A stretch of 64,000 nucleotides of DNA from Streptomyces camponoticapitis (GCF_014646115.1 NZ_BMMV01000006.1:248001-312000); one strand, 5' to 3'; shown: positions 32,877 to 41,337, counted from the first letter of the stretch. Translations and numbers: made by a program. Notes: a model not told the origin generated them from the letters alone.

Positions 32877-34076
32877 GTGCTGACGATTGCGGGACTCACC
32901 AAGAATTTCGGCGCCGAGAGCAGCCGCAGACTGCGTGGCCGTGGAGTCACGGTCGGACCGCGCACCCTCGCGCTGAACGGCATCGACCTCGAAGTCACCC
33001 AGGGGCAGTTCCACACCCTGCTCGGCCCCTCGGGCTGCGGCAAGACGACCCTGCTGCGGTCGATCGCCGGCCTGGAGCGCCCCGACCGGGGCACCATCAC
33101 GCTCTCCGGCACCACGATGTACTCCTCGGAGAAGGGGATCAACGTCTCCCCGGACCGCCGGGGCCTGGGCATGGTGTTCCAGTCGTACGCGATCTGGCCG
33201 CACATGGACGTGTACAGGAACGTCGCCTTCCCGCTCACCGTGCGCCGCGCGGGCGGTGAGAAGCTGTCGCGTCCCGAGCAGCGCGCCCGGGTCGAGGAGG
33301 CGCTCGCCGCCGTCGGACTCGCCGACTACGCGGGCCGGCAGGCGACCAACCTCTCCGGCGGACAGCAGCAGCGCCTCGCGGTGGCCCGCGCCCTGGTCAC
33401 CCGGCCCGCGCTGGTGCTGCTGGACGAGCCGCTGTCGAACCTGGACGCGCGGCTGCGCGAGTCCATGCGGTTCGAACTCAAGCGGCTGCAGCGCGAGACG
33501 GGGGTGACCATGGTCTATGTGACCCACGACCAGAGCGAGGCTCTGGCCCTGTCCGACGTGGTGACGGTGATGTCGGCCGGCAACATCGAGCAGAGCGGAC
33601 ACCCGGAGGACATCTACGACCAGCCGAGTTCGCTGTTCGTCGCCCGCTTCGTGGGAGCGCCCAACCTCGTCCCCGGTGTGGTCGAGCATGTGGCCGACGG
33701 CTTCGGACGGATCGCGTCCGACGCGGGGAGGATCACCGTCGACGACTGCTCCCTGCCCGCCGGCGGCCGGGTGCGGGTGCTGATGCGCCCGGAGGACTTC
33801 ACGATCGCCCCGGCGTCGGAGGAGCCGGGCACCACCACGGGCAACTCCTTCGAGGGTGTCGTCACCGCGACCGCCTTCGAGGGCGAGCGGGTGCGTCATC
33901 ACGTGAAGGTCGGTGAGCTGACCTTCGAGTGCCACTCGGAGCGCCATCGGGCGCTTCCCGACGGGACCGCCGTACGGCTGACGGTGCCTTCGGCGCGGGT
34001 GCGGCTCGTACCGGACGACGAGACGGCGGCGCCCGCCACGGCGAGGGACGAACCCGCACTCGCGGCGACGGGCTGA
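32877..34076 (+). CDS. ABC importer ATP-binding protein
   Basis: 399 residues from GTG 32877 (AGGAGG 5 bases upstream). All ATPase motifs are intact: Walker A GPSGCGKTT, Q-loop VFQSYA, signature LSGGQQQR, Walker B LVLLDEPLSNLD and H-loop VTHDQSEAL. The C-terminal about 130 residues form a TOBE-type regulatory domain (RVLMRPEDF, AFEGERVRHHVKVG). It belongs to the PotA/FbpC-like CUT1-type group and energises the fused permease encoded just upstream. Confidence 0.9.
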   Translation: MLTIAGLTKNFGAESSRRLRGRGVTVGPRTLALNGIDLEVTQGQFHTLLGPSGCGKTTLLRSIAGLERPDRGTITLSGTTMYSSEKGINVSPDRRGLGMVFQSYAIWPHMDVYRNVAFPLTVRRAGGEKLSRPEQRARVEEALAAVGLADYAGRQATNLSGGQQQRLAVARALVTRPALVLLDEPLSNLDARLRESMRFELKRLQRETGVTMVYVTHDQSEALALSDVVTVMSAGNIEQSGHPEDIYDQPSSLFVARFVGAPNLVPGVVEHVADGFGRIASDAGRITVDDCSLPAGGRVRVLMRPEDFTIAPASEEPGTTTGNSFEGVVTATAFEGERVRHHVKVGELTFECHSERHRALPDGTAVRLTVPSARVRLVPDDETAAPATARDEPALAATG

Positions 34077-34126
34077 GCGGTCCGAGCGGGTCCGAGCGGG
34101 TCCGAGGGGTCTGAGCGGTCTGAGGA
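34074..34126. repeat. Short 10-bp tandem repeat before the reductase gene
   Basis: About five imperfect copies of GGTCCGAGCG run from the ATPase stop codon up to the ribosome site of the reductase gene (the last copies read GGTCTGAGCG). It is a likely slippage-prone repeat. It may space or weakly insulate the last gene of the operon. Confidence 0.6.
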
Positions 34127-34131
34127 GGCAG

Positions 34132-35253
34132 GTGTACGGGATGGCAACGGCACAGGGGCGGAGCCCCGGAACGAAGGACAGGATGACCGGGGACGCGGCG
34201 GAAGCGGCTGCAACGGCGGACGGACCGGCGGTGGCCGGGGCCGAAGGGACCGACGGGGTGGTGACCGACGGGACCGGCGCCGGGGCGGTGGAGGCGGACG
34301 GGCTCCTGGAGGTCGTCGTACGGCGGCGGGTGCCGGTGGCCGCCGACGTCGTGGCGCTGGAACTGGCCCGGATCGACGGCGCTCCCCTGCCGCCCTTCAC
34401 CGCGGGCAGCCATGTCGACCTGCACCTCGGGCCCGGCCTCGTACGCCAGTACTCCCTGTGCGGCGACCCGGCCGACCTGTCCGCGTACCGTCTCGGAATC
34501 CTGCGTACCGTGGACTCCAAGGGCGGCTCGCGCCGGGTGCACAGCCGGGTCCGGCCGGGGCAGTACCTGCTGATGAGTCCGCCGAAGAACAACTTCGAGG
34601 TCGACAGCGCGGTGCCCCGTTCCGTGCTGTTCGCGGGCGGCATCGGCATCACGCCCCTGCTGGCGATGGCCCGGCAACTGGCGGCGGACGGGGCCGAGTT
34701 CGAGGTGCACCACCGGGCCAGGGACCGCGGCCGGTTCGCCTTCGCGGACGAACTGGCCGCGCTCGCGGGCGAGCACCGGGTGTCGTGGTACGCGGACGAC
34801 GAGCCGGAGACGGTGGCCGCCTTCGACGCCGAGGCGATCGTACGCGCGGCCGGGAGCGGGGCCCATGTCTACGTGTGCGGGCCGCGGGGCTTCATGGACC
34901 ACGTCGAGGAGGCGGCCCGCCGGGCCGGGCTTCCGGAGGAGGCCATCCACGAGGAGAACTTCGCCAACGACGTGGACTACTCGGGCACCCCGTTCACCGT
35001 GGTCGCCGCGCGCAGCGGGGTGAAGGCGCGTGTCGAGTCGGGCCGCACGATCGCCGACACCCTGCGCGAGAACGGGGTCGCGGTGCGGACGACGTGCGAG
35101 ACAGGGGTGTGCGGTACGTGTCTGACCCGGGTGATCGAGGGCACCCCCGACCACCGGGACGTCTTCCAGTCCCCCGCCCAGCAGCGGACGAACCGCGCCA
35201 TCACGCTGTGCTGCAGCCGCTCCCGTACGCCGGTCCTGGTGGTGGACGTCTGA
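34132..35253 (+). CDS. Phthalate dioxygenase reductase/VanB-type flavin-2Fe-2S reductase
   Basis: 373 residues from GTG 34132 (GAGGAGG 3 bases upstream); ATG 34141 or 34183 are alternatives. The first about 55 residues are a low-complexity Ala/Gly/Thr extension not usual for the family. Then come the FMN domain (RQYSLCGDP), the NADH domain (VLFAGGIGITPLLAM, VYVCGPRGFM) and a C-terminal plant-type 2Fe-2S ferredoxin (CETGVCGTC plus a distal Cys in ITLCCSRS). Such reductases feed Rieske oxygenases, so it is the expected electron donor for the phthalate-type oxygenase of this operon. Confidence 0.88.
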   Translation: MYGMATAQGRSPGTKDRMTGDAAEAAATADGPAVAGAEGTDGVVTDGTGAGAVEADGLLEVVVRRRVPVAADVVALELARIDGAPLPPFTAGSHVDLHLGPGLVRQYSLCGDPADLSAYRLGILRTVDSKGGSRRVHSRVRPGQYLLMSPPKNNFEVDSAVPRSVLFAGGIGITPLLAMARQLAADGAEFEVHHRARDRGRFAFADELAALAGEHRVSWYADDEPETVAAFDAEAIVRAAGSGAHVYVCGPRGFMDHVEEAARRAGLPEEAIHEENFANDVDYSGTPFTVVAARSGVKARVESGRTIADTLRENGVAVRTTCETGVCGTCLTRVIEGTPDHRDVFQSPAQQRTNRAITLCCSRSRTPVLVVDV

Positions 35254-35372
35254 GGTGCGCCGGACAGGTGACCGCCGGTTTGAGGGTTGTGCTCGGCCGT
35301 CGCCTTGAAATGGCGTCAGGACACCGTCCACGCCGTCGACACCGTCCTGGGCGAATCCGGTGGCCCACGCCC

Positions 35373-36227
35373 CTACAGCGCGACCTCGGCCAGCCGCGCC
35401 ATCTCGTCGAGGCTGTCGAGTGCCGGGTGGAAGATCAGCTCGTCGGCGCCGATCTCGGCGAAGGAATCGATCGTCGCCCTCACGGCGTCCGCCCCCGCGC
35501 TGACCCCGGCCGCCCCGAGATCGGCCGTCTCGTCGCCGAGGGCGATGTAGTAGTCGTAGACGTTGGCCCGGGCGGCGTCGATGTCGCCGAAGGCGAAGTA
35601 GGCGATCGCGACCAGTCGCGGCGATCCCTCGCGGCCGGCCTCGCGCCACGCGGCCCGCACGCTTTCGAAGACGGGGGCGACCATGGGGGCGGGCACCGTC
35701 GCGCCGACGCAGCCGTCACCGGCCCGGGCCACGCGGTTGAACGACGCCTGCGCCATGCCGCCGAACAGCATCGGGACCTGGCGGGAACCCGCGGGCACCG
35801 CTGCCCTGTCGCTGCCCGGGACGTTCTCGCCGGCCCAGACGCGCCTGAACATCTCGATGTCCGCGTCGAGCCGCTTGCCGGTGCCGCGGGGGCCGAGCCC
35901 TTCCACCACGAAGTCGTCGGGTCGGCCGCCGAGTCCGAGGCCCAGGGTGAAGCGCCCGCCGGAGACCGCGTCGATACTGGCGGCCTCCTTGGCCAGGATC
36001 ACCGACGGCCACACGGGGCCGAGCAGGACGGTGGTGAGCAGCCCGATGGTGCTGGTCGCGCCCGCGGCGGCGGCGAGGGCGACGGTGTCCATGACGCCGG
36101 GGTAGGCGATACGGCCCAGCGTGCCGAGCGAGGAGAAGCCGGCCTGCTCGGACCTCCTGGCCCACTCGGGGATGACGGCGGCCCGCACGTCCCGTACCTG
36201 GTTGGGGAGGCCGATACCGATCTTCAC
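35373..36227 (-). CDS. Luciferase-like (LLM) flavin/F420-dependent oxidoreductase
   Basis: 284 residues from GTG 36227 (AAGGAG 8 bases upstream). The TIM-barrel opens KIGIGLPNQVRDVRAAVIPEWAR and includes STIGLLTTVLLGPVW and GGRFTLGLGLGGRPDDF, typical of actinobacterial F420-type LLM proteins. It is the third leftward gene after the second Rieske oxygenase and the HpnR-type gene, with an 85-base gap, so it may belong to that unit. It is convergent with the aromatic operon, whose last gene ends 119 bases away. Substrate unknown. Confidence 0.82.
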   Translation of the reverse strand: MKIGIGLPNQVRDVRAAVIPEWARRSEQAGFSSLGTLGRIAYPGVMDTVALAAAAGATSTIGLLTTVLLGPVWPSVILAKEAASIDAVSGGRFTLGLGLGGRPDDFVVEGLGPRGTGKRLDADIEMFRRVWAGENVPGSDRAAVPAGSRQVPMLFGGMAQASFNRVARAGDGCVGATVPAPMVAPVFESVRAAWREAGREGSPRLVAIAYFAFGDIDAARANVYDYYIALGDETADLGAAGVSAGADAVRATIDSFAEIGADELIFHPALDSLDEMARLAEVAL

Positions 36228-36312
36228 GGGCCGTACTCCTTACGACGAGGCCGAACAGGCGGACAGGAGTGTCCGAGGACGGCGGAAGGGCGGGGTGTCT
36301 CCATGTCGGCGA

Positions 36313-37824
36313 TCAGCCGGGCTCGGGGTCCGGGTCGGGCTGGCGGCGGGAGTGGGTGGCCGCCTTCGTGTGGATGTACAGCTCCTCGCGGCCGACAGGG
36401 GCTTCACGGACGGGCGGCAGCGGCAGTTCGTACCGCACGGGTCGCTGGTGGTCGGCGAGCTGACGCTGGACGTTGTAGACGCTGCCGAACTTCCAGAGCA
36501 TGCGCGCGAAGTTCGTCTGGCCGTGCATGAGGTTGCGGCCGAGGATGCCCAGCGCGCCGAACGCGGTGCGCAGGCCGAGGTGTTTGCGGTTGATGACCGC
36601 CTGGGTGCGGACCAGTTCGCGGTAGAAGACATCCAGCGGGAGCGTCGTGGGAACGACCGCGTGCTGGATGTCGAAGAGCCGGTAGTCACGTGTCGTGAGC
36701 TGGCGGGCCTCCGTGTGCCAGATCTCGGTGCCCGGATACGGCGTCATCACGGTGAGGTGCACGATCTCCGGTACGGCGAGCGCGAAATCGCGTACCACCC
36801 GGAAGCGTTCCTCGTCCCACGCGGGGTCGACGATCAGATTGATGGCCACGACGATGCCCATGCTGCGCGCCATCTCCAGCGCCCGGAAGTTGTCGTCCGG
36901 GGTGACGCGCTTGCGGTAGAGGTCGAGCCCCTCGGCGTCGATCGCCTCCATGCCCAGGAACATGTAGCGCAGTCCGAGCCGCGCCCACCGTTCGAAGACC
37001 TCCTTGTTCCGCAGCAGCACATCGCTGCGGGTCTCCAGGTAGTAGCGCTTGCGGATCTTCCGGCGCTCCAGCTCGGCGGCGATGCCATGGCCGTGCTCGG
37101 GCCGGATGAAGGCCACGTCGTCGACGATGAAGACGTTCGGTTCCCGGATCGACGCCATCTCCGCGCCGGCGGCCTGCGGGGACGCCTTGCGGTAACTGCG
37201 GCCGTAGAACGTCCACGCCGAGCAGAACGAGCAGTCCCAGGGGCAGCCGCGGGTGAACTCGATCGAGGCGCACGGGTCGAGCTCGCCGATGAAGTAGCGG
37301 TTGCGTTTGCGCATGAGGTCGCGGGCGGGCAGAGGTTCGTCCAGGGTGTCCAGCAGCTTGGGCGCCGGCCCCCGGCCCTCCGCGCAGACGACACCGGGGA
37401 CGGACTTCAGCCCGCCGTCCCGTGCGGCGTCCAGCAGCAGCGGGACAGCCGGTTCGCCCTCGCCTCGTACGATCGCGTCGACCGCGCCGTCGGCCTGCGC
37501 CAGCACATGCTCGGCGATGAACGAGATGCTGTGCCCTCCGAAGAAGACGAAGCACTGGGGGAGCATCGCCTTGGCCTGCTGCGCGATCTCGATGGCCTCG
37601 GGAACATTGGCGAGGTAGTTCAGCGAGAGGCCCACCGCCTCGGGCGCGAATTCGGCCATCTCGCGGTCGAGCAACGAGCGGGAGAGTACCTGCAGGTCCA
37701 CCACGCGGACCTCGTGGCCCGCGTTGCGGACCGCGGCGGCGACCCGTTCCAGGCCCAGCGGCTCAAGCCGCAAAAAGATCTCCGAGTACATCAGCGCACT
37801 CGGGTGGACGAGCATCACGCGCAT
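36313..37824 (-). CDS. hpnR: HpnR-type hopanoid C-3 methylase (B12-binding radical SAM)
   Basis: 503 residues from ATG 37824 (GGAG 7 bases upstream). The N-terminal cobalamin-binding domain begins MRVMLVHPSALMYSEIFLR and reads on through LSLNYLANVPEAIE and VFFGGHSISF. The radical-SAM cluster ligands are C194, C198 and C201 (RGCPWDCSFCSAWTFYGRS). These blocks match HpnR, which puts a methyl group on C-3 of hopanoid ring A using SAM and cobalamin. Length agrees with the family. It lies between a Rieske oxygenase and an LLM oxidoreductase on the same strand. No other hopanoid gene is in the window. Confidence 0.75.
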   Translation of the reverse strand: MRVMLVHPSALMYSEIFLRLEPLGLERVAAAVRNAGHEVRVVDLQVLSRSLLDREMAEFAPEAVGLSLNYLANVPEAIEIAQQAKAMLPQCFVFFGGHSISFIAEHVLAQADGAVDAIVRGEGEPAVPLLLDAARDGGLKSVPGVVCAEGRGPAPKLLDTLDEPLPARDLMRKRNRYFIGELDPCASIEFTRGCPWDCSFCSAWTFYGRSYRKASPQAAGAEMASIREPNVFIVDDVAFIRPEHGHGIAAELERRKIRKRYYLETRSDVLLRNKEVFERWARLGLRYMFLGMEAIDAEGLDLYRKRVTPDDNFRALEMARSMGIVVAINLIVDPAWDEERFRVVRDFALAVPEIVHLTVMTPYPGTEIWHTEARQLTTRDYRLFDIQHAVVPTTLPLDVFYRELVRTQAVINRKHLGLRTAFGALGILGRNLMHGQTNFARMLWKFGSVYNVQRQLADHQRPVRYELPLPPVREAPVGREELYIHTKAATHSRRQPDPDPEPG

Positions 37825-37894
37825 CTCAGTTCTCCAGCCACAGGCAACGAAATGACCACATCCGTGCATTTCATCCCTGTTCGGCCGTCAGATC

Positions 37895-39067
37895 TCAGCG
37901 GCGCGCCGCAGGGCCCTCACCGAGCGTCGAGGCCCGGCCGTCGCAAGCGGGGGCGCCGCCGCACGCGCGCGCCTGGGGATCGAGAGGCACGCCGTTGCTG
38001 CGCAGCACCTCTCGGAGGTCGAGGATCAGCGGGAAGATCTCGTGGTTCAGGTCCCGGCCCTGCTCGTCCCACGCCCGCTGCTCGGCCTCGACGGCCAGCC
38101 GGTCCTCGGCGAACACCCGCTCGGTGAAGCGCCTGATGAGCGGCCAGGCCAGCTGGAGGGCGCCGGGGATACCGGGCTTCTCGATCATGAGCAGGCCGTA
38201 CGCGTGACACCGGCGCTGCTCGGCGTCCTCGGGCACGTAGGCGACCCAGAGGCGGAAGGCCGGATGGTCGGCGGCCTCGGGGACCAGGTCGAGTGTCTGG
38301 TAGGGATACCCGGTGCGGATGGTCATGACGTCGCTGGAGTCGCTCCCGCCGATCCCCTCGTTGGCGAGCAGGCCGGCGCCACGGTTCCGCTTCCCCCCGG
38401 TGTGGGTGAACAGGTACCTGGCCTCCACCGACCGTGCGTCGGTCTCGTACCCCAGCAGCTCGGGGTGGAGCTTGCCGACGACGCCGCGGTGGAGGAACTG
38501 GTGGTTCATGTCGAGCAGGTTCTCGTGCATGAACGAGTAGTGGCAGCGCACGGTCCGGGAGAAGGTCATGGTCTTGTACTTCGGTGAGCCGAAGGCCGGC
38601 AGCTCGGGCAGTGGGGTGGCCACCGCTCTCGCCGGATCGCCGGGGAAGACGAACACCAGGCCGTACGCCTCACGGACGGGATAACCCCGTACGCCACGCG
38701 GCGGACGCCCGTCCCCCTTGGAGAGATACGGGATCTGCGAGATACGGCCGTCGCCCCGGTAGGCCCACGCGTGGTAGCAGCAGCGGAGCTTCTCGCCCTC
38801 CACAACGCCCATGCTGAGCGGCACCTGACGGTGGGCGCACCGGTCCTCGATCGCGTAGACGGTGCCGCTGTCGCCGCGGTAGAGCGCGATGCGTTCGCCG
38901 GCGAACGTGGCCGCGAGCACGCGTCTCCTGCGCACCTTCTTGGACAGTGCGACGGGGTACCAGAAGTCCGGGTTGGCGCCGACGAGCCGCAGGTCACGTA
39001 CGGGGGCGGGACTGGGGTGCGCCGAGGGCAGACCGTTCCCGGCCGTCTCGGATTCGGTCTCGGTCAT
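37895..39067 (-). CDS. Rieske non-heme iron oxygenase linked to hpnR
   Basis: 390 residues from ATG 39067 (GGGAGAGG just upstream). Rieske ligands are C77, H79, C96 and H99 (DRCAHRQVPLS, RCCYHAW). The mononuclear iron site is HENLLDMNHQFLHRG. The N-terminal pattern NPDFWYPVALSKKVRRRRVL and the overall length resemble the group of oxygenases acting on large hydrophobic substrates (pheophorbide or steroid type) more than the phthalate group. It is 70 bases upstream of the HpnR-type gene, so a triterpenoid substrate is an attractive but unproven guess. No reductase gene is adjacent on this strand. Confidence 0.82.
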   Translation of the reverse strand: MTETESETAGNGLPSAHPSPAPVRDLRLVGANPDFWYPVALSKKVRRRRVLAATFAGERIALYRGDSGTVYAIEDRCAHRQVPLSMGVVEGEKLRCCYHAWAYRGDGRISQIPYLSKGDGRPPRGVRGYPVREAYGLVFVFPGDPARAVATPLPELPAFGSPKYKTMTFSRTVRCHYSFMHENLLDMNHQFLHRGVVGKLHPELLGYETDARSVEARYLFTHTGGKRNRGAGLLANEGIGGSDSSDVMTIRTGYPYQTLDLVPEAADHPAFRLWVAYVPEDAEQRRCHAYGLLMIEKPGIPGALQLAWPLIRRFTERVFAEDRLAVEAEQRAWDEQGRDLNHEIFPLILDLREVLRSNGVPLDPQARACGGAPACDGRASTLGEGPAARR

Positions 39068-39274
39068 ACCTCTCCCTCGCACGGGGAACACCGGCACGGA
39101 CGGTCACGCGTACGCCGGGCGTCGCCGACCTCGCCCGTGCGGCGGGAGGGGCCCAGCACGCTCCATCCTGGCGGCGCGGGCCCGCCGGGGCCCTGCCCAA
39201 CGCGTCCGGTCGGGTGATCGGCTCCGACCGCGCGGGCCGGCCGCCGGGAAGGCCCGGCAGCCGCCGCCCGGATC

Positions 39275-39537
39275 TCACACGTCGCCGCCGGGCCCGTCGT
39301 CGCGCAGGTCGGGGAATCGTTCGATGTTCGCCTCGACCCAGGAGAGCAGCGCCCCCAGCGGGACGACCGCGTCCTTGCCCAGGTCGGTCAGTTCGTACTC
39401 CACGCGCAGCGGGACCTCCGGGTAGACGGTCCGGGTGATGAGGTCGTGTTCCTGGAGCTTGCGCAGCACCCCGACAGGACCTTGGGGCTGATCCCGTCGA
39501 GCCGCGTCCGGATGACGCCGAATCCGACCGGCCCCTC
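39275..39537 (-). pseudogene. HxlR-type regulator remnant, truncated and frameshifted
   Basis: The leftward frames encode the C-terminal half of an HxlR winged-helix regulator: FGVIRTRLDGISPKVLSG in one frame, then LRKLQEHDLITRTVYPEVPLR and YELTDLGKDAV in another. The break is at a run of four C at 39469-39472 (one base short of keeping frame). The first about 55 residues, including the start, are missing, and the sequence turns directly into an SDR gene on the other strand at about 39540. Confidence 0.75.
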
Positions 39538-40222
39538 CGCCTCGGGAGTGGGGTTCGCGGTGGCCGAGGCGGCCGCCGACGAGAACGCGTCGGTCGTGGT
39601 CGCCTCAAGACGCCGCGACGGCGTCGGCAGGGCGGTCGCGGCGCTGCCCGCCGGCGCCGAGGGACGCACCGTCGACGTCACCGACGAGAACGGGGTCCGC
39701 GCCCTCTTCGACGAGCTCGGCGCCTTCGACCACCTCGTCTACACGGCGGCCGAGCCCCTGCTCAGCAGCGCACTGGCGGACACGGAGATCGATGTGGTCC
39801 GCCGGTTCTTCGAACTGCGCCACTTCGGCGCGCTCACCGCCGTGAAGTACGGCGCCCCGCACATCCGGCCCGGTGGTTCGGTGGGCCTCGTCGGAGGCAC
39901 CGCCGCCGGCCGGCCGGAGCCCGGGACGACGGCGGTCTCCAGTGTCCTCGCCGCGATGGAGGGGCCGGCCCGTGCGCTGGCCGTGGAGCTCTCCCCGCTG
40001 CGGGTGAACGTCGTGGTGCCCGGGATCCTCCGTTCGCAGATGTGGAGCGGGCTGCCGCAGGCGGCGCGGGAGGCGATGTACCAGGCGCTGGAGGACACGC
40101 TCCTGGTCGGCCCGCGGGTCGGCGAGCCCACCGATGTCGCCGATGCTTTCGTCTTCCTCATGCGCAACAGGCACATGACCGGCTCCACGCTCACCATCGA
40201 CGGCGGACAGACCCTGACCTGA
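39538..40222 (+). pseudogene. Short-chain dehydrogenase lacking its N-terminus
   Basis: The frame is a good SDR from SGVGFAVAEAAADENAS onward (the tail of the TGxxxGIG nucleotide motif), through FDHLVYTAAEPLL and a C-terminal FLMRNRHMTGSTLTIDGGQTL. There is no start codon or first beta strand: upstream of 39540 the DNA is antisense HxlR sequence. The catalytic YxxxK region is also unusual (VSSVLAAMEGPARALA, with no Tyr). The open frame reaches back to 39446, so a chimeric product is possible, but loss of function is more likely. Confidence 0.7.
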
Positions 40223-40257
40223 GGGTCCGGGTACCGAATCTGAAGGGAACAACGCGC

Positions 40258-40779
40258 ATGGCGATGACCGCTCTGGACTACGAGGAAATCCGCCAGTTGC
40301 TGGCGCGCTACAGCCACGGACTGGACTTCACGGACATCCGGGCCTTCGGGGAGTGCTTCGCACCGGACGCCGTCTTCTCCGAGAAGGGGCTGCCGCCGGC
40401 TTCACCGGGCGGAGCGCCGACGGAGATGCGCTTCGAAGGGCGGGCGAGCATCGTCGAGTTCGCCGCCGGGTTCACCGCCCGCGCGGGCGGGCACCTGCGG
40501 CACTGGTCGTCGCCGCCGGTGATCGAGGGCGACGGGCGGAGCGCGACGGGGACCAGCTTCCTGATGGTCCTGCGCCCGGGGGCCGCGCCCGGCTCGGGAG
40601 TCATTCTGACGGGCGTCTACCACGACACGTACACCAAGACCGACGGCAAGTGGTACTTCGCCCACCGGGAGTTCACCGCCGATCCGGGGCCCGGCGACGC
40701 CCCGGAATCGGGCGATCCGCTGGTGGCCCGGTTCGACGCGTTCGTCGCCGGCCTGATCCGACAGGGAGCCGACCGATGA
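40258..40779 (+). CDS. SnoaL/NTF2-like family protein
   Basis: 173 residues of the cone-shaped NTF2-like fold: ALDYEEIRQLLARYSHGLDF, FGECFAPDAVFSE, FEGRASIVEFAAGF, and YTKTDGKWYFAHREFTAD. This is the SnoaL_4 pattern of ring-hydroxylating-beta-like or dehydratase-type proteins. AAGGG lies 10 bases before the ATG. Its stop overlaps the ATG of the truncated ester cyclase (ATGA). It follows the broken SDR gene, with which it probably once formed a pathway unit. Activity unknown. Confidence 0.78.
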   Translation: MAMTALDYEEIRQLLARYSHGLDFTDIRAFGECFAPDAVFSEKGLPPASPGGAPTEMRFEGRASIVEFAAGFTARAGGHLRHWSSPPVIEGDGRSATGTSFLMVLRPGAAPGSGVILTGVYHDTYTKTDGKWYFAHREFTADPGPGDAPESGDPLVARFDAFVAGLIRQGADR

Positions 40780-40985
40780 GTGACACCGAGGAGAGCCGGG
40801 CGGCCATCGCCGTGGTCCGGCGGTGCATCGAAGAAGTCGAGCCGACCGGCCGGAAGATGCGCTTCGAGGCGATCGACGCCATGCGTGTGGTCGACGGCAG
40901 GATCATCGCGCACTGGGGAGTGGGCAATCTCTACTCCCTGGCCAGTCAGCTCGGCGGGATCCCCGAGTCGGGGCAGTCCATCTGA
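40776..40985 (+). pseudogene. Ester cyclase (SnoaL-like) with the middle deleted
   Basis: 69 residues. The start ESRAAIAVVRRCIEEV is the usual N-terminal helix of SnoaL-like ester cyclases, and the end PTGRKMRFEAIDAMRVVDGR plus IIAHWGVGNLYSLASQLG is their C-terminal strand pair. The about 65 residues normally between (the pocket and catalytic acid) are missing, in frame. It is translationally coupled to the preceding gene. Probably a decayed gene, though a short product could be made. Confidence 0.6.
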
Positions 40986-40995
40986 CGGGGCGACG

Positions 40996-41337
40996 TCAGA
41001 TTCCGGAGCCGTGAGCCGGGTCTCCGTGCCGTGGAGTCCACCACTCCGTGAGTCCCCAGATCCCGAGCGCCAGCGCGGCCACACCCACGAGTACCGCCAC
41101 CCAGGGCCTGCCCGACCAGCGCCGGGTCAGCGCCCAGGCCAGGAGAGGTGTCAGAGCGCCGCCGAGCGCGATGAGCGGGAGGTCGACGTAGAGCACGCTC
41201 AGATCACGGGCGTTGCCCTCGAACCCGCCGCCGATACTCAGCCGGGCCCGTGGTGCCCATACGAGCGGGGCGGTCGCCGCGCCGAGGACGGCAAGGAGGC
41301 ATCCGGCGCCACCGGTCGTCCGTGAAGAGGTACTCAT
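40996..41337 (-). CDS. Small membrane protein, unknown function
   Basis: 113 residues from ATG 41337. Three hydrophobic segments are visible: GCLLAVLGAATAPLVWA, LPLIALGGALTPLLAWAL and WVAVLVGVAALALGIWGL. The stretch between the first two (GGGFEGNARDLSVLYVD) is polar and probably external. It resembles small Streptomyces membrane proteins of unassigned function. The ribosome site is weak and the start is uncertain. Confidence 0.55.
   Translation of the reverse strand: MSTSSRTTGGAGCLLAVLGAATAPLVWAPRARLSIGGGFEGNARDLSVLYVDLPLIALGGALTPLLAWALTRRWSGRPWVAVLVGVAALALGIWGLTEWWTPRHGDPAHGSGI

Noticed and set aside
31001-33238. 745-codon minus-strand frame opposite the ABC permease
   Set aside because: His/Arg/Gln-rich shadow of the permease and ATPase genes; the plus-strand frames have all expected motifs.
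29949-34076. Ferric-iron ABC importer
   Set aside because: The family is often annotated as Fe3+ uptake, but there is no iron box and the genes are embedded in the aromatic operon, so an organic-acid substrate is more likely.
39446-39541. Possible GTG start giving an extended, chimeric SDR
   Set aside because: The added residues are antisense HxlR sequence and do not rebuild the Rossmann beta strand, so the gene is listed as a pseudogene.
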